The notes under the pieces are model-generated. The model did not search any database. It was not told where the DNA came from and saw only the letters and a list, made by a program, of their open reading frames with translations. Positions 49,377 to 59,254 of a stretch of DNA of 64,000 nucleotides are shown here, in pieces; positions within the stretch are counted from its first letter, which is position 1, and each line of letters opens with the position of its first letter. Both the position numbers and the translations under genes were made by a program. Origin of the DNA: Rhodococcus sp. H36-A4 (GTDB taxonomy: Bacteria > Actinomycetota > Actinomycetes > Mycobacteriales > Mycobacteriaceae); contig NZ_JAPVLQ010000001.1 in NCBI RefSeq assembly GCF_027158005.1, forward strand, positions 434,001 to 498,000. Reading direction: 5' to 3'.

Positions 49377-50968
49377 TGTCTTTTCTTGTCGATTTTGCCG
49401 ACAGAGGTCTTCGGAAGTTCGGTCACGAACTCGAAGCGATCCGGCACGGTGTACGCCGCCACCTTGCGCTCGGTGCGGAGAAACTTCCGGAGGAGACTTG
49501 CGGTCGGCGAGTCCGATTCGGGATTCCGGCGGATGACGTAGGCACAGATCTTCTCTCCCAGAACATCATCGGGGAACCCCATCACCGAGACGTCGTGAAT
49601 TTCTTCATGGGCCAGCAGGTGGTTCTCCACCATCGCCGGAGCGACTTTCTCGCCGCCACGGTTGATCTGATCCTTGGTTCGCCCGACCACTCGCAGGTAT
49701 CCCCGACTGTCACGGGTCACGATGTCGCCGGTGCGGTAGAAGCCGTCAGCGGTGAACGAGGTGCTGTTGTGTTCGGGCGCCCTGTAGTAGCCCCGAATCG
49801 TGTAGGGCCCACGCGTGTACAGGTTGCCCGGTTCACCGTCGCTTACAGCGCGACCCTCGTCGTCGACGACGAGAACTTCGTCATCGGGCGAAATAGGTCG
49901 ACCGACCGTGGTGCACACTGTCTCCTCGTCGTCGCCCGGTCGGGTGTAGTTGACCAGTCCTTCGGCCATACCGAAAACCTGCGTCAACGCGCAGCCGAGT
50001 TCGGGGGTGACTCTGCGTGCGACCTCGGCCGACAGTGTGGCGCCGCCGACCCAGAGGCCGATCAAGGATGAAATATCGCTACCACCGAGCAAAGACGAGT
50101 TCAGCCAGGCGACGAGCAGCGGTGGCACGAGGGCCACGTGTGTCACCGAATGACGTTCTACGAGAGCGAAGCAGGTGTCCGGGCTGGGGTCGGGTGCCAT
50201 GACCACACATCCGCCGACCGCCAGGACTCCCAGAAGACCGGGCGAGCTCATCGTGAAATTGTGTGAGATAGGCAGCGCCGCCAGCATCACCGAGGATTGC
50301 CCGAGATGACAGATTCGGGCACTCTCGCGAACGGAGTACAGGTAGTCCTCGTGTGTGCGGGAAATGAGTTTGGGGGTTCCGGTCGTACCACCGGACAGCT
50401 GGAGAAACGCGACATCGGAGGCGAGGGAACGATTCTGCCGTGGAAGCGGTGTGCCGCCTGCCCACTCGGCGTCACCGTGGGAAACCACCACGGTGATCAG
50501 ATCGGGGAAGGCCGCACCGATCTCCGCCGCGATGGCACCGAAGTCGGTCATGCCGAAACGATCGACGCAGACGTACCCTGCCGCGGTCGTCGCAGCACAG
50601 AACTGAGCGATGTCACCAGCACGGTGGGCGGCCAGCGCGAACACCGGTAGCGCGCCGAGTTCGAAGAGCGCGAAGACCACCTCGACGTACTCCGTCGTAT
50701 TCGGCATGTGCACGATCACCCGGTCGCCGCGACGGATCCCACGTGCATCGAATTCGGCCGCGACCACGGCCACGCGGTTCGCTAATTCCGTGTAGGTCAG
50801 GCTGCGCGAATCGTCGACCACCGCAACGCGAGTGGGATGAGCGGCGGCACTGAGCGCCAACAGATCCGAGTGAGTCCGATCGATCCAGTAACCCTTGCTG
50901 CGGTACTCGGCAGCGAGATCGTCCGGATAGCCGACGACGCCGTCGAGCAGCAGCGGCTCGACGGTCAA
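49373..50968 (-). CDS. dhbE: 2,3-Dihydroxybenzoate-AMP ligase
   Basis: A stand-alone adenylation enzyme that activates 2,3-DHB and loads it onto the aryl carrier protein. The 531-residue protein has GYWIDRTH near the start, core motif [31 protein letters not shown] (aryl-acid pocket with Asn), [12 protein letters not shown] and the C-terminal [16 protein letters not shown] and [10 protein letters not shown]. The frame runs up to 51175, but the TTG at 50968 overlaps the isochorismatase stop as TTGA and gives the family N-terminus. It overlaps the NRPS start by four bases. A salicylate-AMP ligase is the alternative, but dhbA, dhbB and dhbC make DHB far likelier. Confidence 0.92.
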   Translation of the reverse strand: MTVEPLLLDGVVGYPDDLAAEYRSKGYWIDRTHSDLLALSAAAHPTRVAVVDDSRSLTYTELANRVAVVAAEFDARGIRRGDRVIVHMPNTTEYVEVVFALFELGALPVFALAAHRAGDIAQFCAATTAAGYVCVDRFGMTDFGAIAAEIGAAFPDLITVVVSHGDAEWAGGTPLPRQNRSLASDVAFLQLSGGTTGTPKLISRTHEDYLYSVRESARICHLGQSSVMLAALPISHNFTMSSPGLLGVLAVGGCVVMAPDPSPDTCFALVERHSVTHVALVPPLLVAWLNSSLLGGSDISSLIGLWVGGATLSAEVARRVTPELGCALTQVFGMAEGLVNYTRPGDDEETVCTTVGRPISPDDEVLVVDDEGRAVSDGEPGNLYTRGPYTIRGYYRAPEHNSTSFTADGFYRTGDIVTRDSRGYLRVVGRTKDQINRGGEKVAPAMVENHLLAHEEIHDVSVMGFPDDVLGEKICAYVIRRNPESDSPTASLLRKFLRTERKVAAYTVPDRFEFVTELPKTSVGKIDKKRQ

Positions 50969-51639
50969 CTTCTCGCCCCAGCCCCGGCCGCCGACGCAGC
51001 GGGCGCGCGGCGTAGTGATTCGGTGACCGTGTCGGTGGTGACGACCACGCCGCATCGTTTGGCCGCGTAGGTCGCTGCCATGAGGTGCTCGTCGCGGGAG
51101 AAGTCCGCGGTCGCGTCGAGGACAAGGAACGGGCACACATCGGACATGAAGGCCTCGGCCGCGCTGAGCATGCACCCCATGTGTGCATAGACGCCGGTGA
51201 TGATGAGTTGATCTCGCCCATGATGACCGAGCAGTTCACGCAGATCGGTTCGCTGAAACGCCGAGTACCGCCACTTGGTGACCTCGATGTCACCGCGCTG
51301 GGGTCGCAGTGCCTCGATGACCTCGGTGTCGCGACCCGACCCGAGACCCGGGCCCCAGAAGTCCGCCAGAATTCCCCGACGAGAGGGGTGTTGGTCACCT
51401 GGTTGCATGGTGAACACCACGGGGATATCGAGCTCCGTGGCCAGCGTCCGGATCGCGGCGATGTTCTCGGTCACCGAGGTGATCAATTCGGGGGCGTCGC
51501 GGTACGCATCGATGAAGTAGTTCTGCATGTCGTGGACGAGGAGTGCTGCCCTGCTCGGGTCGAGTTCCCAGTCGACCGCGTTTGCTGGGATCTCCTCGCG
51601 GGTGGGCATCGTGTAGCTCGCAATTCGCGGTATCGCCAT
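50965..51639 (-). CDS. dhbB: Isochorismatase (single domain)
   Basis: It splits isochorismate to 2,3-dihydro-2,3-DHB and pyruvate. The 224-residue protein keeps the catalytic Asp in [10 protein letters not shown], the Lys in [10 protein letters not shown] and the Cys-region loop [14 protein letters not shown] of this hydrolase family. The carrier domain found in EntB/DhbB is absent; a separate gene supplies it 15 kb downstream. The C-terminus ends in a low-complexity Ala tail. ATG 51639 has AGAGGAACG upstream. Confidence 0.92.
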   Translation of the reverse strand: MAIPRIASYTMPTREEIPANAVDWELDPSRAALLVHDMQNYFIDAYRDAPELITSVTENIAAIRTLATELDIPVVFTMQPGDQHPSRRGILADFWGPGLGSGRDTEVIEALRPQRGDIEVTKWRYSAFQRTDLRELLGHHGRDQLIITGVYAHMGCMLSAAEAFMSDVCPFLVLDATADFSRDEHLMAATYAAKRCGVVVTTDTVTESLRRAPAASAAGAGARS

Positions 51640-51676
51640 ATTTTCGTTCCTCTCGCTTGGTGTGGTTTCTCGGCGG

Positions 51677-53425
51677 TCAGCGGTGACGGCTCCAGGCCGC
51701 CCACAGCTCCGCATACCGGCCCGCCCGTTGGAGCAGATAGTCGTGCGAACCCGTCTCGATGATCTGTCCCTTGTCCATCAACATGATTCGGTCTGCGCGA
51801 CGGGCCTGGCTCAATCGATGCGCAACGATCAGCGCACTGCGGCCCTCGATCGCTGCCTCCGCGGATCGCTCCAACAGCGACGCGCCGGCACTACCTGCAT
51901 CCGCGGTCGCCTCGTCGAGAATGACCACCGGCGGATCGAGAAGCACCACTCGTGCGAGGGCTAGCTGTTGAGCCTGCATCGGTGTCAACCGATGCCCGCC
52001 ATCGCCTACGCGGGTATCGAGGCCATCGGGCAGCAGGTCGAACCAGTCACCTGCGAGAACCTTCCCGAGCGCCGACTCCATCGCCGCGTCGTCCGCGTCC
52101 GGGTCCGCCAGCGCCAGATCCTCGCGCAGCGTCCCGGTGAAGACGTGTACCTCTTGCGAGACGAGCACGATCCGTTGCGCTCGTTGCACTTCGGGTGCAT
52201 CGAGCAAGGAAACCGAACCGAAGTTCACCCGCCCGCGATCGGGTGAGAACACCCCGGCGAGCAAAGCCGCAAGAGTGCTCTTACCTGCTCCGGAGGAACC
52301 CACGAGCGCGACGGTCTCACCGATCGCGATGCTGATGTCGACTTCGTCCAACACCGGAGACGACGCCGAGTATCCGAAACTCACTTGCCTCGCCTCGAGC
52401 ACCCCGGCGGCCGGCAACGCGATCGACTCCTCTCGCGTCGAGAGCACTCCATCACCGATCTCGATGACCCCGACGATGCGAGCCAGCGATGCAAGTGCCG
52501 ATTGCAACTCGTCGATCACGAGCAGGAGAGCATCGATCGGATCGAACAACCGAAGGAAGAACAGCATTGCCGTCGTCGTCGCGCCGACCGTCAACGCATC
52601 GGCGCCGACGAGAAAGTAACCGATGACCAGCAGGGCTGCCATCGCGACGAACTGAGCCGTGTTGAGCCGACCGTAGAACCGGTTCTGGACGATCCGCGCT
52701 CGCATCGTCCAGCGGACGACCTCCCACGAGTGAAACCCGATGCGGCTCGACAATTTCGGTGCCAGATCGAATTCGTGCACCGTCCTGAGGCCGCGGATGG
52801 ACCCGAGTACCTGTTGTGCGCGCAAGCCCATCGCTGCCCGCTCGGCGGCGTAGATACCCGGCGCATGTCGCAGATACCACCGCACTGCCAGCACGTAGAT
52901 CGGAACCACCAGCACCAGCGCACCGAGGAACCGCCAATCCAACGCCGTCAAGCCGACCGCGGTCAGGATCACTGTGAACAGCGAAGTCGACAGGGCGGGC
53001 ACGACGTTCTCGATTGCCGAAGAAACCTCGTCGACGTCGTCGGTAGCGCGGGAGAGAAGATCTCCGCTTCCAGCTCGTTCGACCCGTTCGAGCGGTAGCG
53101 ACAGACTGGTGGCGAACATCCGCTCACGCAGTCGAGCGAGTGCCGTTTCGAACAACCGCGAAGACAGCACGACCCCGAGGGCGGTGAATCCGGCAAATCC
53201 CAGTGCTGCACACACCATCACGATGCCGAGCACCCAGATTCGATCGGAGGCGCCCTCCTCGATGACGACGTCGACCATTCGCCCGAGAGCCCACGGCGCA
53301 ACGAGACCCAGAGCGGCACCGATGACCATGGTCGTCACGACGGCGGCCAGAGGTCCACCCTGACCGGCCAGCGAACGCCGCACCTCGGCTCGGACGGCGC
53401 GCGCGTCCGCTATCGGTAGCTTCAC
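51677..53425 (-). CDS. ABC half-transporter, catalytic-site subunit (siderophore cluster)
   Basis: A 582-residue type IV ABC half-transporter: six membrane helices and an ATPase with intact Walker A (GSSGAGKST, about 376), Walker B Glu (VVILDEATAD, about 505) and switch His (VAHRLSQ, about 536). Its signature is degenerate, LTPMQ instead of LSGGQ. It pairs with the next gene, whose defects are the mirror image. Relatives act in siderophore export or, like YbtPQ and IrtAB, import. It overlaps its partner as ATGA. Confidence 0.88.
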   Translation of the reverse strand: MKLPIADARAVRAEVRRSLAGQGGPLAAVVTTMVIGAALGLVAPWALGRMVDVVIEEGASDRIWVLGIVMVCAALGFAGFTALGVVLSSRLFETALARLRERMFATSLSLPLERVERAGSGDLLSRATDDVDEVSSAIENVVPALSTSLFTVILTAVGLTALDWRFLGALVLVVPIYVLAVRWYLRHAPGIYAAERAAMGLRAQQVLGSIRGLRTVHEFDLAPKLSSRIGFHSWEVVRWTMRARIVQNRFYGRLNTAQFVAMAALLVIGYFLVGADALTVGATTTAMLFFLRLFDPIDALLLVIDELQSALASLARIVGVIEIGDGVLSTREESIALPAAGVLEARQVSFGYSASSPVLDEVDISIAIGETVALVGSSGAGKSTLAALLAGVFSPDRGRVNFGSVSLLDAPEVQRAQRIVLVSQEVHVFTGTLREDLALADPDADDAAMESALGKVLAGDWFDLLPDGLDTRVGDGGHRLTPMQAQQLALARVVLLDPPVVILDEATADAGSAGASLLERSAEAAIEGRSALIVAHRLSQARRADRIMLMDKGQIIETGSHDYLLQRAGRYAELWAAWSRHR

Positions 53426-55134
53426 TTGTACTCCAACACTTTCGAGTGGCCCGCGGACACGGTCTCGACCGTCAACACCCGCGAGGCCGCAGCCAACAGA
53501 GCAGGCGCCGAGGTGAACACGATGGTCGTGCGACCGCTTCGCTCCCGAACGATGCGCTCTGCCACCACCGCTTCGGTGACCGAATCGACCGCGGTCGTCG
53601 GATCGAGAAGAACCAGCACTGCCGGATCGGCAGCCAACGCCCTCGCAAGGCAGACTCGTTGACGCTGTCCACCCGACAACAGCCGACCTGCCTCACCGAC
53701 GTCGGTGTCGAGCCCGTCAGGTAGAGCCAGGGCGACGTCGTCGCAGGCGGCAGCGAACACTGCCCGTGTCACTGCATCGTCGGTGACGGGGCCTGCAGCC
53801 TCGATGTTGTCGAGAACCGTCCCCTCGAACAAGTCACTGTGGTGTGGAGCAACCAGCAGGGTCTTCCTGCGGTCGGATCGCTGCAGTGCGTCGATGTCGA
53901 TGCCGCCGACGGTGACGGAACCTGCTTCGGGTCGGGCGAGTCCGCCGAGTACCGCGGCAAGCGCGGCCGTGACCACCGGGTCCGCCTGCACGGCAACGAA
54001 CTCGCCCTCCGGCACTTGCCAATTCACTGCGCTGACGCCGCCGCATTCGGTACCGACGAAGTTCATCTCGAAACCGGTGGCAACTCCGAGATTGGCGGGC
54101 CGCTCGCTCGCGTACTCGGCATCGAGAACGCTCGCTACTCGTTCCGCCGAGGCCAGAGCCCCAGCCCAGATGGTGCCGAAATTGGATGCGAATGCCTGGA
54201 GCGGGCCCAGGACGAACTGTGTCACCGCAACCACGGTGATCAGCTGACCAACGGTCATCGCACCACCGACCGCCATCAGACCTGCCGCGACCGCAACGCC
54301 TGCGATGAACAACCCGGACACTGTCTCCATCGAACCGAGGTAACCGGCCCGAGCCACATTCGCCTTCAACGTTCCCTGCAGGGCGCGCTCGCTGGCAGCC
54401 TGGTAACGCCGACCTGCCGCGTGCTCTGCACCGATCCCCTTCACTATCCGGAACCCTCCGACCAGGTCGGAGGCGGTACCGGCAGCCTCCCCGGCGACCT
54501 GCTGCTGCTGAACACTTCTGCGGCGCAGTGGAGACCCGGCCCGGTCCATCAGCCACAGCATCAGCGGCGTCGCAACGAGGATGGCCAGCCCGAGCGGCCA
54601 GGAAATGGTCAGCAGGATCACTGCTGCGAAGATCACTGCGGCGAACTCACCGAGGGGGTAGATGACGATTGCGACCGAAGTCGCCAGGGCACGCGCGTCG
54701 GAAGTGGCAATACTCAACAACATTCCGGGTTGACGAGCAGGTCCGGCCATGCCGCGTGCATCGAGGATGCGATCGGTGATCTTCGTACGCACCTGATGCG
54801 CGATGGAATTCATGCCGAGGAATCCGATGCGCCCACCGAAGCGAAAGGTGAACGACACGAAGGCGTAGTCGAGCGCCAGTACCGCGATCCACAGGACCAT
54901 CTGCCGAGGGTCACGTGCGCTGATCGCTCGGTCGATCGCCAGGCCCATGATAACGGGAACCAGTGCAGCGCAGAGCTGATGGACGATCATCAGCACCCCC
55001 GCCGGGATCGTGTACTTCTTCGCCGCGAACATGGTTCGTAACGTCAGCTGACGTGGCGTCGTCGACGACGTGATCGAAATATCGGTGGTCGGGAGTGGAG
55101 TCACAGGCGCGTCGAAGAAAATCGGCAGTTTCAT
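53422..55134 (-). CDS. ABC half-transporter with degenerate ATP site (siderophore cluster)
   Basis: A 570-residue partner of the previous subunit. The membrane domain is normal, but the nucleotide-binding domain lacks the Walker A Gly/Lys (QADPVVTAA where GxxGxGKST is expected, about residue 383), has LLLDPTTAVD with Pro instead of the catalytic Glu (about 512), and Ser instead of the switch His (VFTSAP). Its signature LSGGQRQR is perfect. It therefore cannot build a site of its own but completes the partner's. ATG 55134 shares a base with the upstream stop (TGATG); GTG 55137 is also possible. Confidence 0.88.
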   Translation of the reverse strand: MKLPIFFDAPVTPLPTTDISITSSTTPRQLTLRTMFAAKKYTIPAGVLMIVHQLCAALVPVIMGLAIDRAISARDPRQMVLWIAVLALDYAFVSFTFRFGGRIGFLGMNSIAHQVRTKITDRILDARGMAGPARQPGMLLSIATSDARALATSVAIVIYPLGEFAAVIFAAVILLTISWPLGLAILVATPLMLWLMDRAGSPLRRRSVQQQQVAGEAAGTASDLVGGFRIVKGIGAEHAAGRRYQAASERALQGTLKANVARAGYLGSMETVSGLFIAGVAVAAGLMAVGGAMTVGQLITVVAVTQFVLGPLQAFASNFGTIWAGALASAERVASVLDAEYASERPANLGVATGFEMNFVGTECGGVSAVNWQVPEGEFVAVQADPVVTAALAAVLGGLARPEAGSVTVGGIDIDALQRSDRRKTLLVAPHHSDLFEGTVLDNIEAAGPVTDDAVTRAVFAAACDDVALALPDGLDTDVGEAGRLLSGGQRQRVCLARALAADPAVLVLLDPTTAVDSVTEAVVAERIVRERSGRTTIVFTSAPALLAAASRVLTVETVSAGHSKVLEYK

Positions 55135-56426
55135 CACGTCAGCACGGCGTCGAGCATCGCCCTGGAAGCGAGTGAGTCCACGAGTTCTCCGGATCGCACC
55201 GCGATGTTCGACAGCAACGAGGAGGTCAGTCCGTGCGAGTGCTCTGTTCCGCCCTGGAGGTAGATCCCACCGGTGACGTTCTCTGCGGTGCGCAGTCGGT
55301 AGTCGCGTTGGACCTCAGGAGTTCCGTCCGCAGCGAAATTGCAATCATCGGCAAGTGGACCCAGGATGGCACGCAGATCCAGCGGTTGGAAACCGGTCGC
55401 GAAAATCACTGCGTCACAGAGCAATCTGTCCTCGCGGCCCGTCGGTCGATGATGCACCGATACCTCTACCCCTGCCCCGGTCACGCGCGGCGTCGACACT
55501 TCGGACGCACCGTGGACGAACAGCCTGCGGTCGCCGGACACTCGTTCCCCGTACTCACGCTCGTAGAGTTCCTCGATCAACGGCAAATCGACGGCGGAGT
55601 AATTGGTGCTGCGGTGGTAGGCAATCAATTGTTCGCGAAGCTGCGGGGACGAAGTATAGAAGTCGTCGACGGCTTCCGGATCGAAAACTCGGTTGGCGTA
55701 GGGACTGTCGTCGGCAGGGCTGTACCCGTACTTGCCGAACACGGCGTGCACCTCCGCGCCGGGGTACCGATCGTGGAGGTGGGCGAGCACTTCGGCGGCG
55801 CTCTGGCCTGCACCGACCACGACGAATCGCTGATGGCGTATCTCCGGCAATCCCTCGAGATGATCGAGTACCCGGTGATTGTGGAAAACGCGCTCCCCCG
55901 TTACGACGCCCGCGGGGAGTTTCGGGGTGAGCCCGCCTGCAAGCACGACCTCGCGCGAGCGCAGAGTGCGACCCTCCCCATCCGATGTCTCGACGGTGAC
56001 CTCGAAATGCTCACCCGTCCACGCAACTCCGGTGGCCGACGAGCCGTAGAGCACGTCGGCGGCTACTTTGTCCGCCGCCCAGGTCAGGTAGTCGTGGAAC
56101 TCCAGTCGGGAGGGAAAGAACGTCTGCAGGTTGATGAAGTGCGTCAAACGACCACGCTGCGAGAGGTATTCGAGAAACGTGTACTCACTGCCGGTGTTGC
56201 GCTGCGTCGCCAGATCCTTGAGAAACGAAATCTGCATGGTCGCGCCGGGCAGCAGCATGCCGGGATGCCAGGTGAAGCCGGGTTGTCTCTCCACGAACAT
56301 CGAGGTGAGGCGGTCACCTGCGGGCACCTGCGCGTTACGTTCCTCCAGCGCTATCGCAAGTCCCAGGTTGGACGGTCCATAGCCGACTCCGAGGATGTCT
56401 ACTACGTCGGGAAGGGTGTTCGCCAT
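55134..56426 (-). CDS. L-ornithine N5-monooxygenase
   Basis: A flavin- and NADPH-dependent hydroxylase of the SidA/PvdA family that makes N5-hydroxyornithine, the hydroxamate unit selected by A3 of the NRPS. The 430-residue protein has the FAD motif GVGYGPSNLGLA, substrate region MQISFLKDLATQRN, NADPH motif VVGAGQSAAEVL and the C-terminal ATGFQP. ATG 56426 is used; the first 110 residues of the open frame (to 56756) lie beyond the iron boxes and are not real. It heads the long siderophore operon. Confidence 0.93.
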   Translation of the reverse strand: MANTLPDVVDILGVGYGPSNLGLAIALEERNAQVPAGDRLTSMFVERQPGFTWHPGMLLPGATMQISFLKDLATQRNTGSEYTFLEYLSQRGRLTHFINLQTFFPSRLEFHDYLTWAADKVAADVLYGSSATGVAWTGEHFEVTVETSDGEGRTLRSREVVLAGGLTPKLPAGVVTGERVFHNHRVLDHLEGLPEIRHQRFVVVGAGQSAAEVLAHLHDRYPGAEVHAVFGKYGYSPADDSPYANRVFDPEAVDDFYTSSPQLREQLIAYHRSTNYSAVDLPLIEELYEREYGERVSGDRRLFVHGASEVSTPRVTGAGVEVSVHHRPTGREDRLLCDAVIFATGFQPLDLRAILGPLADDCNFAADGTPEVQRDYRLRTAENVTGGIYLQGGTEHSHGLTSSLLSNIAVRSGELVDSLASRAMLDAVLT

Positions 56427-56457
56427 GTGGTTCCAGTCATCCTTTGTCGGGTCGGAG

Positions 56458-56476
56458 TGAACGTAGCCTAACCTAT
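56458..56476. promoter_or_regulatory. IdeR iron box 1, facing the monooxygenase operon
   Basis: The 19-mer has TAGCCTAACCTA, a near-perfect right half of the iron-box consensus; the left half is weak. It overlaps a possible minus-strand -10 (TAGGTT or TAGGCT), so iron-loaded repressor would block the promoter. Confidence 0.7.
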
Positions 56477-56486
56477 TGTCGCCACA

Positions 56487-56505
56487 TGAGCTTAGGCTAC
56501 GCATA
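56487..56505. promoter_or_regulatory. IdeR iron box 2, facing dhbCA
   Basis: A core TTAGGCTA centred near 56496 agrees with the iron-box consensus. It lies about 50 bases upstream of dhbC, so the two boxes give each direction its own site. Confidence 0.6.
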
Positions 56506-56557
56506 CCCGACCGTCCGCGAGTCGACGGATCCAAGCGAGAAGAAAAGAGGTACGCGA

Positions 56558-57679
56558 ATGGGCTCTCACACTGCCGTCCACACCACCACCGGACGGTTCG
56601 TTCTCTCACGCCCCCACGGCTCGGTATCAGCGCAGGGACTGCGCGCCCAGTACGACAGCGTTGCCGCGGCCGAAGCTGCGCTGCGCTCGGGAGAAGTCCC
56701 CGCGATCGTCGGCGCCCTCCCCTTCTCCACTCAGGCACACTGCGCACTGTCCGCACCGGAAGTGTTCACCGTGACGCAACAGGCATGGAGTCCGAAGTCC
56801 GAATGCCCCTCTCTACCAACGTTCGTCCTCGCCGACCCACTCGATGACGGCGAACACACCGACCGAGTCCGCACTGCACTCGACGTACTCCGCGAGCCCT
56901 CGACGCCCCTGCAGAAGGTGGTCCTGGCACGCACGCTGACCCTGATCGCAGACGGCACGGTCGACCCGACCGCCGTTCTAGCGGCCCTGATAGCAGGAAC
57001 ACCCGAACGCAACGGTTATTGCGTCGACCTGAGCGCCGCAGGCGGCCCCTACATAGGCAGAACCCTCGTCGGATCGAGCCCGGAGGTACTTGTTCGCCGG
57101 CGTGGAACGGTGGTCACATGTCACCCACTGGCCGGATCTGCCCCTCGCCACCCCGACGCGGCGCGCGATCGGCAGAACGGACGCAGTCTGACCGAGTCGG
57201 ACAAGGACCGACGCGAACACGCCTTCGTCGTCGATGCAATCCGGGACTCGCTCGCCCCGTTCTGCAGCGAGCTGGACATACCGCCGGAGCCGACCCTGGC
57301 TCACACTCCGCAACTCTGGCACCTGGGCACTCCGATACGCGGCGAACTACGTGATCCATCCACTACTGCACTCGATCTCGCACGCGCACTACATCCCACA
57401 CCCGCTGTGTGTGGGACACCCACCGACCTCGCGTACCGCACGATCGAGGAACTCGAGGGTGAGCGTGGCTTCTACGCAGGCGCCGTCGGATGGTGCACCG
57501 CAGACGGGGACGGCGAATGGATGGTGGCCATCCGTTGCGCGGAGATCAGCAGCGACCGAAAGCGCATGACTGCCTACGCAGGCGGGGGAATCGTCGCCGA
57601 ATCGGACCCGGACACCGAATTACGAGAGACGGTAACCAAGTTCGGCACTCTCCTCGGCGCCCTCGGGGTGGCATTGTGA
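56558..57679 (+). CDS. dhbC: Isochorismate synthase
   Basis: It converts chorismate to isochorismate, the first step to DHB. The 373-residue chorismate-utilising enzyme has LQKVVLARTLTL, FVGSSPEVLV-like GSSPEVLVRRRG, HPLAGSAPRH and the C-terminal TPAVCGTP and GFYAGAVGW motifs with the active-site glutamates. ATG 56558 follows AAAAGAGG; the frame from 56444 would include the iron box. It is coupled to dhbA by GTGA. MenF/EntC-type menaquinone use is unlikely given the neighbours. Confidence 0.92.
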   Translation: MGSHTAVHTTTGRFVLSRPHGSVSAQGLRAQYDSVAAAEAALRSGEVPAIVGALPFSTQAHCALSAPEVFTVTQQAWSPKSECPSLPTFVLADPLDDGEHTDRVRTALDVLREPSTPLQKVVLARTLTLIADGTVDPTAVLAALIAGTPERNGYCVDLSAAGGPYIGRTLVGSSPEVLVRRRGTVVTCHPLAGSAPRHPDAARDRQNGRSLTESDKDRREHAFVVDAIRDSLAPFCSELDIPPEPTLAHTPQLWHLGTPIRGELRDPSTTALDLARALHPTPAVCGTPTDLAYRTIEELEGERGFYAGAVGWCTADGDGEWMVAIRCAEISSDRKRMTAYAGGGIVAESDPDTELRETVTKFGTLLGALGVAL

Positions 57680-58440
57680 CGCTCGCAGTCGTGGTCGGAG
57701 CGGGTAACGGAATCGGACGCGCTGTCGCCATATCGCTCGCTCGAGCAGGCCACGACCTCTCACTGCTCGATATCGACGCAGCCGGTATGACGCATACGGC
57801 GTCGCAGATCACCGGCGTGGCCACCGCTCACGTAGTAGACGTGCGCGATGCCGACGCCGTCCTCGCCGCGGTCACTGCGATCGAGGAGTCCGCCGGGCCG
57901 ATCACCTCACTCGCCCATGTCGCAGGCATTCTCGACACCGGATCCATCCTGGACTCCCACGTCGAAGACTGGCGAGCCATGTTCGAGGTCAACGTGTTCG
58001 GGCTGCTCAACGTCGTCCGAGCCGTCGGTCGATCGATGCGTGAGCGACGGGCCGGGTCCATCGTTGTAGTCGGATCCAATGCTGCGGGTGTACCGCGCAT
58101 GTCGATGGGCGCCTACGGATCCTCGAAAGCTGCATCCACCATGCTGACCCGGGTACTCGGCTTGGAATTGGCACCGTACGGAGTTCGCGCGAACATCGTC
58201 GCTCCGGGGTCGACCGACACCGACATGCAACGCTCGATGTGGGCGGACCCGAAAGACATGTCCTACGCACGGCCGGTCATCGACGGCGATCTCGCGACCT
58301 TCAAGAATGGAATCCCTTTGGGCCGCATAGCTTCTCCTGAGGACATCGCCGATGCTGTCGAGTTTCTACTGTCGGATCGAGCCCGTCACATCACCATGCA
58401 GTCGCTCTACGTCGACGGCGGCGCCACGCTGCGAGCATGA
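57676..58440 (+). CDS. dhbA: 2,3-Dihydro-2,3-dihydroxybenzoate dehydrogenase
   Basis: A short-chain dehydrogenase (254 aa) that completes 2,3-DHB. The NAD site is GAGNGIGRAVA, the catalytic residues are Ser in VVGSNAAG and Tyr/Lys in YGSSKAA, and the sequence ends LYVDGGATLRA. The GTG at 57676 overlaps the dhbC stop. With dhbB, dhbC and dhbE, the pathway from chorismate to activated DHB is complete in the cluster. Ten bases separate it from the convergent uptake ATPase gene. Confidence 0.92.
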   Translation: MTLAVVVGAGNGIGRAVAISLARAGHDLSLLDIDAAGMTHTASQITGVATAHVVDVRDADAVLAAVTAIEESAGPITSLAHVAGILDTGSILDSHVEDWRAMFEVNVFGLLNVVRAVGRSMRERRAGSIVVVGSNAAGVPRMSMGAYGSSKAASTMLTRVLGLELAPYGVRANIVAPGSTDTDMQRSMWADPKDMSYARPVIDGDLATFKNGIPLGRIASPEDIADAVEFLLSDRARHITMQSLYVDGGATLRA

Positions 58441-58450
58441 CCGGCATCCA

Positions 58451-59254
58451 TCACGAGGGTCGTGGGCGTGCGAGCGGAATGACCAACGGCGTGAGCGACT
58501 CCGGGTCCTCGATGATGCGACACGGCAATCCGAATACCGCCTCCACCAGTTCCGCGGTGATGACCTCCGCAGGATTACCGCGAGTGACCACCGCGCCGTC
58601 CTTCATCGCGATGATGTGATCGGCATAGCGACACGCGTGATTGAGATCGTGCAGCACAGCGACCATCGTGGTGCCCTGATCTCGATTGAGTTGCGCGCAC
58701 AGATCGAGAAGGTCGATCTGGTGCGCGATGTCGAGGAACGTCGTCGGTTCGTCGAGCAACATCAACGGGGTTTGCTGGGCGAGAACCATTGCCACCCACA
58801 CTCGCTGACGCTGCCCTCCGGACAACTCGTCGACCAACCGTCCGGAGAGGTCGCTCACGCCGGTCGCGTTCATCGCGAACACGACAGCAGCCTCGTCGTC
58901 CCGCGACCATTGCCTTATCAGCTTCTGATGCGGATAACGGCCGCGTGCAACGAGATCCGCCACCGAAATACCGTCCGGCGCGATAGACGTCTGCGGCAGC
59001 AGCCCGAGGCGTCGGGCAACTTCCTTGGCCGGATAAGTCGAGATTGCCTTGCCGTCCAGAAGTACCGTCCCTACCGTCGGTTTCAACAACCGCGACAGTG
59101 CTCGCAGTAACGTCGATTTGCCGCTCGCGTTGGGACCGACGATGACGGTGAACTGACCGTCTGGAATCTCGACGGTCAGCCCCTCACTGACGATTCGCTT
59201 GTCGTATCCGATCGTGACGTCGTCCGCATGTAAGCGCGGCTTCTTTCCAGTCAC
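58451..59254 (-). CDS. Ferric-siderophore ABC transporter ATPase (FepC type)
   Basis: A 267-residue ATPase for the FecCD permeases. Walker A is GPNASGKSTLL, signature LSGGQRQRVW, Walker B LLLDEPTTFLD and the switch His is in VLHDLNHA. The D-I-A-H-Q-I-D-L-L sequence after Walker B is typical of iron-siderophore ATPases. It is the last gene of the uptake operon, overlapping the permease as ATGA. Confidence 0.92.
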   Translation of the reverse strand: MTGKKPRLHADDVTIGYDKRIVSEGLTVEIPDGQFTVIVGPNASGKSTLLRALSRLLKPTVGTVLLDGKAISTYPAKEVARRLGLLPQTSIAPDGISVADLVARGRYPHQKLIRQWSRDDEAAVVFAMNATGVSDLSGRLVDELSGGQRQRVWVAMVLAQQTPLMLLDEPTTFLDIAHQIDLLDLCAQLNRDQGTTMVAVLHDLNHACRYADHIIAMKDGAVVTRGNPAEVITAELVEAVFGLPCRIIEDPESLTPLVIPLARPRPS

